Source of the DNA: CAVTWH01 sp963850915
GTDB taxonomy: Bacteria > Actinomycetota > Actinomycetes > Mycobacteriales > Micromonosporaceae
DNA length: 64,000 bases
Assembly (NCBI GenBank): GCA_963850915.1
Contig: CAWKND010000010.1
Span: forward strand, 310,001 to 374,000
Direction: 5' to 3'
Below are positions 8,834 to 16,934 of this stretch, one piece after another (the first letter of the stretch is position 1; the number at the start of each line of letters is the position of its first letter). Made by a program: the position numbers and the translations under genes. A model generated the notes under the pieces. That model had not been told where the DNA came from and did no database searches. It saw only the letters and a program-made list of their open reading frames with translations.

Positions 8834-10453
8834 GTGACTTCGGCCGCCACCACGCTCCTGCCCCCGCCGTCCGCCCCGGAACCGCCGGAGGTACCGGAGG
8901 CGACCTCGCGGGTACCCGACGCGGTGCGTCGCCGGCTCGCCCCGCCCATGCCCGCTGACCGGCTCTTTTCCTGGGCCGCGACCGGCGTGGTCGTACTCAT
9001 CGCGGCGATCCTGCGGCTGGTGAACCTCTCCCACCCGCCGGAAAAGATCTTCGACGAGATCTACTACGCGACCGAGGGGCACGACCTCATCACCCACGGC
9101 ATCGAGTGGGACAGCGACGGCAACACCGGCGCCTTCGTCGTGCACCCGGCGCTCGGCAAGTGGATCATCGGATTCGGCGAGTGGCTGTTCGGGTACAACT
9201 CGTTCGGCTGGCGCATCATGCCTGCTGTCTTCGGCATCATCTCGGTGCTGATCATCACCCGTACCGCGCGCCGGATGTTCCGCTCCACCCTGCTCGGCTG
9301 CTGCGCCGGCCTGCTGATGTCGCTGGACGGCATGCACCTGGTGATGTCCCGCTCGGCGCTGCTGGACATCTTCCTGATGTTCTTCATCCTGGCCGCCTTC
9401 GCGTGCCTGGTGCTGGATCGCGACCAGCGGCGCGGGCGCTGGCTGGCGGCGCTGGAGGACGGCCTCGACCCGAGCAGCGCCGGGCGGCGCGGCCGGCCGC
9501 CGTTCCGCTGGCCCGGTTCGGTGCCGTGGTGGCGGCTCGCGGCGGCGGTGATGACCGGCTGCGCGATGTCGGTCAAGTGGAGCGCGCTCTGGTACATCAT
9601 CCTGTTCGTCATCCTGATCTACCTCTGGGAGGTCGGCGCCCGCAAGAGTGCCGGGGTGACCCACCGCTGGCGGGACACGCTGCTCGACGAGACCGGCTGG
9701 GTGGTCGCCTTCCTGGTCATCGTCGTCGTGGTCTACCTGGCCAGCTGGACCGGCTGGTTCCTCACCGACCAGGGGTACGACCGGCACTGGCTGCGGGCGC
9801 ACGGCGACCACGAGCCACCGTTCCTCGGCGCGTTGATCAACTTGTACCATTACCACAAGGACGCGCTGTACTTCCACGATCACCTGACCGCCAAGCACCC
9901 GTACCAGTCGTGGCCCTGGCAGTGGCTGCTGCTCGGCCGGCCGGTAGCTTTCTACTGGTCGAGCAACGGCCCGTGCGGCGCCGGCCAGTGCGCCTCCGAG
10001 GTACTGCTGCTGGGTACCCCGCTGCTGTGGTGGTCGTTCCTGCCGGCACTCGTCGCGCTCACCTGGTTCGGCATCAGCCGGCGCGACTGGCGGGCGCTGG
10101 CTATCGGGCTGGGCGCTTGCGCCGGCATCCTGCCCTGGTTCAACTGGGAGCTCGACGACCGCACGATGTTCTACTTCTACGCGCTGCCCGCCGAGCCGTT
10201 CCTCATCCTCGCCGTGGTCTACGTGCTCGGCTGCTTCATGGCGGCGCCCAGTTCGGTGGCCGCGCTGCGCGCACCGGCGGCCAGGCGTCGCTTCGATCCG
10301 GCGGACCGAAGACTCTATGCAGCGATCGGGGTAGGGGTCTATCTCGTCTTGGTCGCATTCACCTTCGCGTACTTCTATCCGATCTATGTCGGGAGCACGC
10401 TGACCTACACCGAGTGGTTCCACCGGATGTGGCTGGGCTCGCGCTGGATATGA
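8834..10453 (+). CDS. pmt: Dolichyl-phosphate-mannose--protein O-mannosyltransferase (GT39)
   Basis: Polytopic membrane enzyme that transfers mannose from polyprenyl-phosphate mannose to Ser/Thr of exported proteins. From GTG 8834 it has 539 residues. A hydrophilic N-terminal tail is followed by a first helix, then the catalytic FDEIYYA Asp-Glu loop and HPALGKWII, both diagnostic of bacterial PMT. At least nine further hydrophobic segments follow, with LYHYHKDALYFHDHL in an outer loop. A strong hairpin terminates it against the convergent caspase-like gene. It sits next to rsmI, as in mycobacteria and Streptomyces. Confidence 0.95.
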   Translation: MTSAATTLLPPPSAPEPPEVPEATSRVPDAVRRRLAPPMPADRLFSWAATGVVVLIAAILRLVNLSHPPEKIFDEIYYATEGHDLITHGIEWDSDGNTGAFVVHPALGKWIIGFGEWLFGYNSFGWRIMPAVFGIISVLIITRTARRMFRSTLLGCCAGLLMSLDGMHLVMSRSALLDIFLMFFILAAFACLVLDRDQRRGRWLAALEDGLDPSSAGRRGRPPFRWPGSVPWWRLAAAVMTGCAMSVKWSALWYIILFVILIYLWEVGARKSAGVTHRWRDTLLDETGWVVAFLVIVVVVYLASWTGWFLTDQGYDRHWLRAHGDHEPPFLGALINLYHYHKDALYFHDHLTAKHPYQSWPWQWLLLGRPVAFYWSSNGPCGAGQCASEVLLLGTPLLWWSFLPALVALTWFGISRRDWRALAIGLGACAGILPWFNWELDDRTMFYFYALPAEPFLILAVVYVLGCFMAAPSSVAALRAPAARRRFDPADRRLYAAIGVGVYLVLVAFTFAYFYPIYVGSTLTYTEWFHRMWLGSRWI

Positions 10454-10455
10454 CG

Positions 10456-10498
10456 CCCGCCCGGGTGTCCACGCACTAGGCGGGGACACCCGGGCGGG
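10456..10498. terminator. Bidirectional hairpin terminator
   Basis: Perfect 15-bp arms (10456-10470 and 10484-10498) with a 13-nt loop. The right arm overlaps the last codons of the convergent caspase-like gene. Confidence 0.75.
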
Positions 10499-11534
10499 TG
10501 GTCCAGTAGTCGAGGTCGGCGGCGCTGCCCCGGGTGTGCGGGTGGTTCGCGCCGAGCAGCCGGGCGCGGTCGGCGTGCAGTTCGGTGTAGAGCGCCACAG
10601 CCGTGGTGACGTCGCCTGCCTTGCCGGTCCAGTGCGCCAGCCGGTGCCGCAGGCGCAGCGTCTCCGGGTGCTCCGGGCCGTGTACCCGGTGCGCGGCCAG
10701 GGCGAGCGCGCGGTACCGGTCGGCGATCAGTGCCGGACGGTGGGACAGCCGCTCGGCGTCGGCGGCCACCTCGTCCTGCCTCGCCAGAATGCGCAGGTCG
10801 GCGGGGACCGGTGGCACCCCGGCCGCGCTGCGGAACAGTGCCACGGGCGGCGGCTGGGCCGGCTCGGTGTAGGCGACTCCGTCGCCCAACTCGCGTGCCA
10901 GGTCGCGTGCCAGGTCGATCGGGCGCAGCAGGTACGGGCGCGCGTCGTCCTGCCGGTACACCAGGTCGAGCAGGGTACGGGCGAGCGCCGTACCCGGGCG
11001 GCCGGGCGGTGCGTACCCGGCCAGCCGGTCGGCGAGTACCACCAGCGCCGTACCGTCGAGGACAGCGGCGCAGCGGCGGCGTACCCGGTCGGCGTCCGCA
11101 CCGGCCAGGTGCCCGTCGACCACCAGGACCCGTACCCCCGCCCGGCTTGTCGAAAGCGTCCGGGCCACCCAGCGCAGCGGCAACCCGCCGGCGCGCCCCC
11201 GACGCTGGCCGGGCAGCGCCAACTCGGGCTCGTCGACCGACCCGGCCGTGCCGGACCCGTCGACCAGGTGCCCCGCGACGTAGACCAGCAGCAGGTCGGT
11301 GGCGTGCCCGGCGGCCTGTACCAGGTCCGCGCCGGCCTGCTCGACACCGACCGGATCGAGCACGATGCGTACGTTCACCGGCGCGATGCCACCCAGCCGC
11401 GGGTCGGCGAACGCATCCGCGAGTGCTGGCAGGGTGTGCCGGACGGCCGGCAGGTCGGGCAGGTCGACCCGGCCGTAGCGGGCCGTGCCGAGCAGCACCA
11501 CCCGGGACCGGTCGCGATCGGGGAGGCGGAGCAC
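10476..11534 (-). CDS. Caspase-fold protein with TPR-like tail, catalytic Cys apparently lost
   Basis: The start is GTG 11534, just after a GGGAGGGAGGG ribosome-binding site (352 aa). Residues 1-200 match the caspase-like domain of actinobacterial EACC1-associated proteins: an RSRVVLLGTARY-like first strand, LPAVRHTLPALADAF, and LLLVYVAGH with the dyad His at about 89. Where the family has DCCxSG, this protein reads D140-G141-H142, so the cysteine nucleophile appears absent. The region from about 270 to the end has HPETLRLRHRLA and HPHTRG, typical of TPR repeats in conflict proteins. It is divergent from the Panacea gene, with about 160 bp between the starts. Probably a non-proteolytic sensor or scaffold; this role is inferred. 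Confidence 0.75.
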   Translation of the reverse strand: MLRLPDRDRSRVVLLGTARYGRVDLPDLPAVRHTLPALADAFADPRLGGIAPVNVRIVLDPVGVEQAGADLVQAAGHATDLLLVYVAGHLVDGSGTAGSVDEPELALPGQRRGRAGGLPLRWVARTLSTSRAGVRVLVVDGHLAGADADRVRRRCAAVLDGTALVVLADRLAGYAPPGRPGTALARTLLDLVYRQDDARPYLLRPIDLARDLARELGDGVAYTEPAQPPPVALFRSAAGVPPVPADLRILARQDEVAADAERLSHRPALIADRYRALALAAHRVHGPEHPETLRLRHRLAHWTGKAGDVTTAVALYTELHADRARLLGANHPHTRGSAADLDYWTTRPGVPA

Positions 11535-11684
11535 GCGCCCTCCCTCCCGGTACCGACCCGGGTGGTCGGTACGGCCGGAATCTAACCGTGCGTCCAGCCC
11601 CCGGCAAGCCCGGTTCAACCGGCGTCGATGCAGTTCACGCCTGCGTGATCGGCCGCGGACGATGCGTGCCGGGACCGGGCTCAC

Positions 11685-11690
11685 TATCCT
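11685..11690 (+). promoter_or_regulatory. -10 box of Panacea gene (leaderless)
   Basis: TATCCT ends 6 nt before the ATG at 11697. Confidence 0.5.
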
Positions 11691-11696
11691 GAGCGG

Positions 11697-12239
11697 ATGA
11701 GCCTGTCCGCGGCCGACATCGCCGAGGTGCTGCGCGCGCGGCTGCCCGGGTTGAGCGTGAAGAAGCTGCACAAACTCCTCTACTACTGCCAGGGACACCA
11801 CCTCGCGACCTTCGGCGAGCCGCTGTTCGCCGAGGCGGTATCGGCCTGGGACATGGGGCCGGTCGTCGGTGAGCTGTGGTACGCCGAGAAGCGGGGTCAC
11901 CAGCGACCCGACGGGCACGCCCCCGACCAGGCAGCACTGAACACCATCGGCTACGTACTCAGCCGGTACGCCGCGCTGACCGGCGAGGATCTGGAGCACC
12001 TCACGCACAGCGAAACGCCGTGGCAGCAGGCAGACCAACTGCGCCAGCCGGGTGGCAGTACGCGCATCGAACGGGACTGGCTGCGCGCCTACTTCCGCGC
12101 GGACGGCGCCCCGGACACCCCGGCACCCGACCCGGTCACCGCTTCGGCCTGGCTGCGGGACGCGCCGGCCCGGCTGGCCCAGCCGGTACGCCCGGACAGC
12201 CGCGAGGAGATCCGAGCCAGGCTGGGCCGTGCAGCCTGA
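11697..12239 (+). CDS. Panacea-domain (SocA/DUF4065) antitoxin-like protein
   Basis: A 180-residue protein with the Panacea hallmark near its N-terminus: VKKLHKLLYYCQGHHL, then GEPLFAEAVSAWDMGPVV. In characterised pairs this domain neutralises very different toxins encoded beside it, and in Caulobacter SocA it acts as a proteolytic adaptor for SocB. The next frame begins 11 bp before this stop codon, so the two are translationally coupled, as expected for a toxin-antitoxin operon. The C-terminal 60 residues are a variable region that may confer partner specificity. Confidence 0.85.
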   Translation: MSLSAADIAEVLRARLPGLSVKKLHKLLYYCQGHHLATFGEPLFAEAVSAWDMGPVVGELWYAEKRGHQRPDGHAPDQAALNTIGYVLSRYAALTGEDLEHLTHSETPWQQADQLRQPGGSTRIERDWLRAYFRADGAPDTPAPDPVTASAWLRDAPARLAQPVRPDSREEIRARLGRAA

Positions 12240-12549
12240 ACCGCTACGGCGCACCCCCGACCCGCCACTGTGGACACTGCTCGGTTTCCTCGAGCGGCTG
12301 GACCAGTGGGTGGCGCGGGAGTCGCCGGCCGACGAGGTACGGCTGCTGGTGACGGCCTGGATCATGAGCCGGTACGACGACCCCTACCAGGGGGTACGCC
12401 GGGAGGGAAAGTTCCCGAATCTGTGGTTCGGGCCGGTACCCGAGTCGCAGGACCGTACCGGCCGGGTGGTCGCCTGCTCGTACTGGATCGACGAGGTCAA
12501 CCACACCGTGCGCTGCGACAGCTTCGACACCTTCTACCTGCCGCTCTGA
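12229..12549 (+). CDS. Unknown partner of Panacea gene, candidate toxin
   Basis: A 106-residue protein from GTG 12229, overlapping the end of the Panacea gene by 11 bp. An N-terminal helix pair (LLGFLERLDQWV, EVRLLVTAWIM) is followed by a basic loop (GVRREGKFPNLWFG) and two terminal strands (GRVVACSYWIDE, HTVRCDSFDTF). The helix-helix-strand order and the final hairpin are compatible with a RelE/ParE-like fold, but I see no decisive catalytic motif. The evidence for a toxin role is operon position only. Confidence 0.7.
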   Translation: MQPEPLRRTPDPPLWTLLGFLERLDQWVARESPADEVRLLVTAWIMSRYDDPYQGVRREGKFPNLWFGPVPESQDRTGRVVACSYWIDEVNHTVRCDSFDTFYLPL

Positions 12550-12578
12550 CCCTCCCCCGGGCGCCGCGCCGGGGCGGA

Positions 12579-13472
12579 TCAGCTGCCTTCGTACCGGCTG
12601 CGCGGCTCGCTGGGCAGGGTCGCGGCGAGTGCCGCCACGGCGACGAGCAGCCCGAGAATCGTCAACGCGCGTACCCCCGGCAGCAGGTACTGACCCCAGG
12701 ACGGCGGGGCGGGCATCGAGTCGGGGATGAGCAGCAGGACGTAGATGAGTTGGCCGGTCGTCAGCACCGTACCCGGCAGGAGCAGTAGCAGGCTGAGCGC
12801 GCCACCGGCAGCGGCTGTCCGGCGGCGTACCGCCCCGTCCTGGTACAGCCGGCCCACCACGAACGCGCCGCCGAGCCATCCCAGTACGCCCAGCAGCAGG
12901 TACCCGAGCACGGTGAAGGTCTGCACGCGGGCCGGCTCGGAGCGCCCGATCTCGATGACCACGCTGTCGTCGGGCTCCGCGTCGGTCAGCCGGTCGCCAT
13001 CGGTGTTGGCCGGGTAGACCCGCACGGACAGCCGGTCCTTGGTACCGACCATCCCCGCGCCGACCAGGTCCGAGCTGATCCGCCAGCGGTCGAGCAGGAG
13101 CAGGCCGCGGATCTCGGTCAGCTGCTCAGGTGCCGGGTCGCCGTCGGTGATCAGGAATTTGATGTACCCGCCGGAGTAGCCCGAGGCGCCCAACAGTCGC
13201 GCTCCGGTACCCGGCTGGTCGTACCCGAACAGCACGTCGTGCTTCTCGACGATCAGCGGCGTGCCCCGGGGTACCACCGACCGGGCCAGCATCGCGGCGG
13301 TCGAGTCGTCCGGCAGTGGCGGCGCTCCGTGCCAGCCCAGCCAGCCACCGAGCCCGGCACCCAGCGCCGCCGTGGTCAGCGCGATCAGCAGGATGGCGAC
13401 GAACGCACTCACGGTGCGCTTCCCGGCCGGGGTCGGCGCGCCGCTGGGCCGCTCGACCGGCTCGTCCGACAT
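12579..13472 (-). CDS. Hypothetical four-helix membrane protein
   Basis: A 297-residue protein. One N-terminal transmembrane helix (about 20-42) is followed by an extracytoplasmic domain of about 120 residues containing YDQPGTGARLLGASGYSGGYIKFLI. Three C-terminal helices then occur at about 185-210, 225-250 and 268-290. It is similar in plan to uncharacterised actinobacterial envelope proteins. It lies about 70 bp downstream of, and in the same direction as, the frameshifted methyltransferase gene. No catalytic motif is recognised. Confidence 0.7.
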   Translation of the reverse strand: MSDEPVERPSGAPTPAGKRTVSAFVAILLIALTTAALGAGLGGWLGWHGAPPLPDDSTAAMLARSVVPRGTPLIVEKHDVLFGYDQPGTGARLLGASGYSGGYIKFLITDGDPAPEQLTEIRGLLLLDRWRISSDLVGAGMVGTKDRLSVRVYPANTDGDRLTDAEPDDSVVIEIGRSEPARVQTFTVLGYLLLGVLGWLGGAFVVGRLYQDGAVRRRTAAAGGALSLLLLLPGTVLTTGQLIYVLLLIPDSMPAPPSWGQYLLPGVRALTILGLLVAVAALAATLPSEPRSRYEGS

Positions 13473-13541
13473 CGCCCCGCCACCTCCGTACCCGCCCCAC
13501 CGCGGACCAGATCATATGCGGCCGGGGACGGGTCGGGACGG

Positions 13542-14229
13542 CTAGGACTTGTTGAGGCGCAGTACCTGGACGAGGTCGATCTGGGCGTCGTGCATCGAGC
13601 CGGTACCGGTCATGTCGTAGGTCTTCGAGCACTTCCAGCCCGTCCGGCAGGTGTCCCCGGCCCGGGTCGCCGATCAGTGCCTCGGCACCGCGCGCCACCA
13701 CCCGGCGCAGGAACGGGAGGACCTGTGCCGCCAGCTGGGTGTTGTAGAGCACATCCCCGACGAGTACCACCTCGGCGTCGCCGCCGTCGCCGCCCAGCAT
13801 GTCGCCGAGCTCGGTCCGGATGGACACGTTGTTCTCGAGGGCGTTGAGTTCGATGGCGGCCATCGCGTAGGGGTCGATGTCGTTGGCGACGACCGAGGCC
13901 GCGCCGGCCATGCTCGCGGCGATCGCGACCAGTCCGGAGCCGGAGGCCAGGTCGAGTACCCGCTTGCCGGCCACGGTCTCCGGGCGGTCCAGCAGGTAGC
14001 GGGCCAGCGCGCGGCCACCGGCCCAGGCCGAGGCCCAGAACGGGGTGACCAGCTTGGCGCCGGCCTCCGCCTCCATCCGGGCCCACCAGACGATGGCGTC
14101 CTCGGCGAGGTAGAGCTGGATCTCCGGGACGAGGGGTACCGGCTCGATGGCCAGCCGGTCGAGTCCAGGGGAGTTGCCGGGACGTACCTTGAGTTTCAGG
14201 TCGGCCATTGCGTGCGTGGTCGCTGGCAT
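13542..14229 (-). pseudogene. SAM-dependent methyltransferase with +1 frameshift
   Basis: From ATG 14229, preceded by AGAGGGG at good spacing, the frame encodes a class I methyltransferase of the nicotinamide/lysine N-methyltransferase-like group: TPFWASAWAGGRALARYLL, the SAM loop KRVLDLASGSGLVAIAA, and VLVGDVLYN as motif IV. At 13626 one extra G shifts the frame. The expected C-terminus (KTYDMTGTG ... VLRLNKS, stop at 13542-13544) is found in the +1 frame, while the original frame runs on into the next gene. This is either a recent mutation, an assembly error or, less likely, programmed frameshifting. Without the extra base the protein would be about 229 residues. Confidence 0.8.
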
Positions 14230-14631
14230 GTCAGACACCCCTCTTTCGATCATGGTCAATGGATCATGGTCAACGCCCACCCGACGGTTGCCGGGAAGGG
14301 CGTCATGCTGCTGCGCGATGCTGCCGCCCGGCCGGACCCCGGCGGACAGCATCCGGGGCATGCGGTTGCGCTCGGCTCGAACACTGCCCGGCAGCCCGCA
14401 GCCGTGGCCCTGTCTGCCAGGTCAGTGCGGGTGTCGTGGCCTGCTACGCGGTACCTGGGAGCCAGCGGCGTGGAGGACGGTGCCACGCCAGCTGCTGCGG
14501 CGCCCGATGCGCCGCCGAATCGGCCGGCCGGGCAGTTTCTGACCGTGGGCGTGGTGCCCCCGGCGTCAGTACTCACCAACACCGTAGCTCGTACGCCTGG
14601 GAGGGGCGGTGTGCCGGGCCGATCCGGCTGC
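14230..14631. other. Intergenic region with no credible gene
   Basis: About 400 bp between the divergent methyltransferase and SRPBCC genes. A 108-codon minus-strand frame (14256-14582) is compositionally weak and I do not call it. Near the methyltransferase end is an exact 12-bp direct repeat; near the SRPBCC end is the promoter/operator described separately. Confidence 0.5.
14248..14273. repeat. Tandem direct repeat upstream of methyltransferase
   Basis: GATCATGGTCAA occurs twice (14248-14259 and 14262-14273) with a 14-bp period, 19-44 bp upstream of the methyltransferase start. On the minus strand each copy begins TTGACC, a -35-like hexamer. It may be an operator or duplicated promoter element. 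Confidence 0.5.
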
Positions 14632-14660
14632 TTGACAGATAGTCTGCGCGCAGATAATCT
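14632..14660 (+). promoter_or_regulatory. Promoter and MarR-type operator for SRPBCC-MarR pair
   Basis: A consensus TTGACA (14632-14637) is followed 15-17 bp later by GATAATCT (14653-14660). The spacer contains the perfect 12-bp palindrome TCTGCGCGCAGA (14643-14654), and AGAT-A-ATCT is a second, overlapping palindrome (14652-14660). A repressor bound here would block polymerase; the MarR protein encoded at 15126 is the obvious candidate. Confidence 0.75.
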
Positions 14661-14705
14661 ATGCGCAGTTCAAATGCCGACGAGCAAAAAACCGGGGAGA
14701 AAACC

Positions 14706-15122
14706 ATGTGGGAGTACGAGTCCAGCATCGAGACCAGCGCCGGCCCGGACGCGGTGTGGCAGCACTGGTCGGACATGGCGAGCTGGCCGCAGTGGAACGA
14801 CGGCATCGAGAAGATCCAGATTGACGGCGCGTTCGAGGTCGGGACCACGTTCACCATGACCCCGCCCGGCGACGATCCGGTATCCATGAGTCTCGTGGAG
14901 ATCGTGCCGGGCGAGCTGTTCGCCGATGAGATGGACGCCGGTGACTTCGTCGTGCGTACCGTCCACCGGCTGGAGCCACTTGCCGACGGGGGTACCCGGA
15001 TCATCTACCGCACCGAGATCACCGGCCCGGCCGCGGCCGAGATCGGGCCGGAGCTGGGGCCGGCCATCACCGCCGACTTCCCGGACGTACTCGCCGCCCT
15101 CGCCCGGACCGCCGAGGCCTAG
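14706..15122 (+). CDS. SRPBCC-family protein (START-like ligand-binding fold)
   Basis: A 138-residue protein from ATG 14706, chosen because GGGGAG lies 7 nt upstream. It has the typical SRPBCC opening (ETSAGPDAVWQHWSDMASWPQWNDGIE) split over the first helix and strand, and a long C-terminal helix (PDVLAALARTAEA). This fold binds hydrophobic ligands in polyketide cyclases, Bet v1-like proteins and toxin-stress genes. It is cotranscribed with the MarR gene 3 bp downstream from a strong, probably repressed promoter. The ligand is unknown. Confidence 0.85.
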   Translation: MWEYESSIETSAGPDAVWQHWSDMASWPQWNDGIEKIQIDGAFEVGTTFTMTPPGDDPVSMSLVEIVPGELFADEMDAGDFVVRTVHRLEPLADGGTRIIYRTEITGPAAAEIGPELGPAITADFPDVLAALARTAEA

Positions 15123-15125
15123 GCG

Positions 15126-15560
15126 ATGCCGCTGGAGCCGGAGTCCAGTCCGGGGTTCCTGCTGTGGCACGTCACGCTGCGCTGGCAGCGTGACGTCGCC
15201 GCGGCACTAGCGCCGCTCGACCTCACCCACGTCCAGTTCGTCCTGCTGGCCACGGCCTGGTGGATGAACACGCACGGCGCCGACCCCAACCAGCTCAGCC
15301 TGGCCCGGCAGGCCGGTACGGACGTGAAGATGACCTCGCAGGTACTCGGCAGGTTGGAGGCCAAGGACCTGATCACGCGGGTGGTCGACGCCACCGATAC
15401 CCGGGCAAAGAAGTTGACTGTCACCGATCGCGGCGCCGCGCTGGCGCAGCGCGCCATCGCCGCGGTGGAGGCGGTCGACGCCGCGTTCTTCGAACCCGTC
15501 CCGGACCGCGCCGCCCTGCTGGCGATGCTGCGCCCGCTCGCCGGCCGGCCGGGCAGCTGA
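15126..15560 (+). CDS. MarR-family transcriptional regulator
   Basis: A 144-residue winged-helix protein. Helix 1 (GFLLWHVTLRWQRDVAAAL) serves dimerisation, LDLTHVQFVLLATAWW is the MarR alpha2/alpha3 signature, DVKMTSQVLGRLEAKDLI is the recognition helix, and DTRAKKLTVTDRG is the basic wing. It begins 3 bp after the SRPBCC gene, so one mRNA is likely, and it probably binds the palindromes at 14637-14660 to autoregulate both genes in response to a small ligand. Confidence 0.9.
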   Translation: MPLEPESSPGFLLWHVTLRWQRDVAAALAPLDLTHVQFVLLATAWWMNTHGADPNQLSLARQAGTDVKMTSQVLGRLEAKDLITRVVDATDTRAKKLTVTDRGAALAQRAIAAVEAVDAAFFEPVPDRAALLAMLRPLAGRPGS

Positions 15561-15659
15561 CCGGCGCGCAGCTGACCGGCTGGTGGCTGTCAGGCTGGTG
15601 GCTGACCGGCGGTCGCTGTCGGTGTGGTCGCTGTCAGGGTGGGCTGGCAGACTCCAGTG

Positions 15660-16916
15660 GTGACGACCCAGCAGCTCATGCTGCCGAAACGCCTGGAGGC
15701 GGTTCGGCGTACGGGGCTGCTCGACACGCCGGCCGACGAGCCCTTCGACCGGCTGGCCAGGCTGGCCTGCCAGATACTCGACGCCCCGTTCGCCTTCGTG
15801 ACCATCGTCGACGAGCGCCGCTCCTTCTGGAAGGCCTGCATCGGCGTCAACGCCACCTCCCCCGCCGAGCGGCAGAACACCGTGCAGGAGTCGTTCTGCC
15901 AGTACGTCATCGCCGCCGATGATGCAGTGATCATCGACGATGCCCGGCTCGACCCGATGACCGCCGCGAACCCCTCTATCGAGTCGATGGGCGTCATCGC
16001 CTGGGCCGGCTTCCCGGTCCGCTCCCCCGACGGCTACGTGCTGGGTACCTTCTGCGTCGTCGACACCCAGCCCCGGCACTGGCAGCCCGACCAGCTGCGC
16101 ACCCTGGAAGTACTCGCCCAGGCGGCCAGCGGCGAAGTGGCGCTGCGCATCTACGCCGACGACGCGCAGCGCAACGCGGCCCGCGCCACCCTGCTGGCGG
16201 CGACCCTGCAGGAGAGCCTGCTGCCGCCGACCCTGCCCGAGGTCGTGGGCCTGGACCTGGCCGCCGTCTACGTCCCGGGCGGCTCCGGGGTCGACGTCCT
16301 CGGCGACTTCTACGACGTGGTACCGCAGCCGCGCGGCTGGGCAGTGTTCGTCGGCGACGTGAGTGGCAAGGGCGCCGACGCCGCGAAGACGACCGCGCTG
16401 GCCCGGTACACGCTGCGCGCCAGCGCCGTGCGGCACAGTTCGCCGGTGCCGGTACTCGCCGAGTTGGACCGGGCGCTGGTGCACTGGTACGAGCAGGCCG
16501 GCAAGTCGGGCTTCGCCACCGTCGCGTACGCCACGCTCACCCCGACTGCCGACGGCACGCTGGTACGCCTGTGCCTGGCCGGTCACCCGCCCGCGTTCGT
16601 CAAGCGGGCGGACGGCAGCGTGCACCCGTTCGGGCTGCTCGGCACGATGCTCGGTGCGCTGCCCAGCCTGCGGCTCTCCATCGCCGAGACGACGCTGCAC
16701 CCGGGCGACAGCCTCGTCCTCTACACCGACGGGATCACCGAAGCCCGCCGTGGCCGGCGACTCCTCGGCGAGGACGGCTTGGCGCGCCTGCTCACCACCC
16801 TCGACCAGGGCAACGCTGCCGACCTGGCCACGCAGCTGCGCGACGCCGTCCTGGCGCACGCCGACAGCCCCGCCAACGACGACATCGCCATCCTCGTCAT
16901 CCAGGTACCGGCCTGA
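15660..16916 (+). CDS. GAF-domain PP2C (SpoIIE-type) serine phosphatase
   Basis: A 418-residue cytoplasmic protein. The N-terminal GAF domain (about 10-160) includes the LDTPADEPFDRLARLA opening and SFCQYVI, typical of actinobacterial GAF sensors. A linker with ATLQESLLPPTLPEV leads into the PPM/PP2C domain (about 185-418) with GGDFYDV-equivalent VLGDFYDV, GDVSGKGADAA, LAGHPPA and LVLYTDGITEAR, which supply metal-binding aspartates. These proteins usually dephosphorylate anti-anti-sigma factors in SigB-like partner-switching pathways. No kinase or STAS gene is adjacent. The upstream 15560-15650 stretch is made of imperfect CTGGTGGCTG repeats. Confidence 0.9.
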   Translation: MTTQQLMLPKRLEAVRRTGLLDTPADEPFDRLARLACQILDAPFAFVTIVDERRSFWKACIGVNATSPAERQNTVQESFCQYVIAADDAVIIDDARLDPMTAANPSIESMGVIAWAGFPVRSPDGYVLGTFCVVDTQPRHWQPDQLRTLEVLAQAASGEVALRIYADDAQRNAARATLLAATLQESLLPPTLPEVVGLDLAAVYVPGGSGVDVLGDFYDVVPQPRGWAVFVGDVSGKGADAAKTTALARYTLRASAVRHSSPVPVLAELDRALVHWYEQAGKSGFATVAYATLTPTADGTLVRLCLAGHPPAFVKRADGSVHPFGLLGTMLGALPSLRLSIAETTLHPGDSLVLYTDGITEARRGRRLLGEDGLARLLTTLDQGNAADLATQLRDAVLAHADSPANDDIAILVIQVPA

Positions 16917-16934
16917 CTTACCCCTGCGCCTGAC

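Noticed and set aside
14256..14582. 108-codon minus-strand open frame
   Set aside because: Low-complexity composition, no ribosome-binding site, and it covers the operator repeats; it looks like chance openness in GC-rich DNA.
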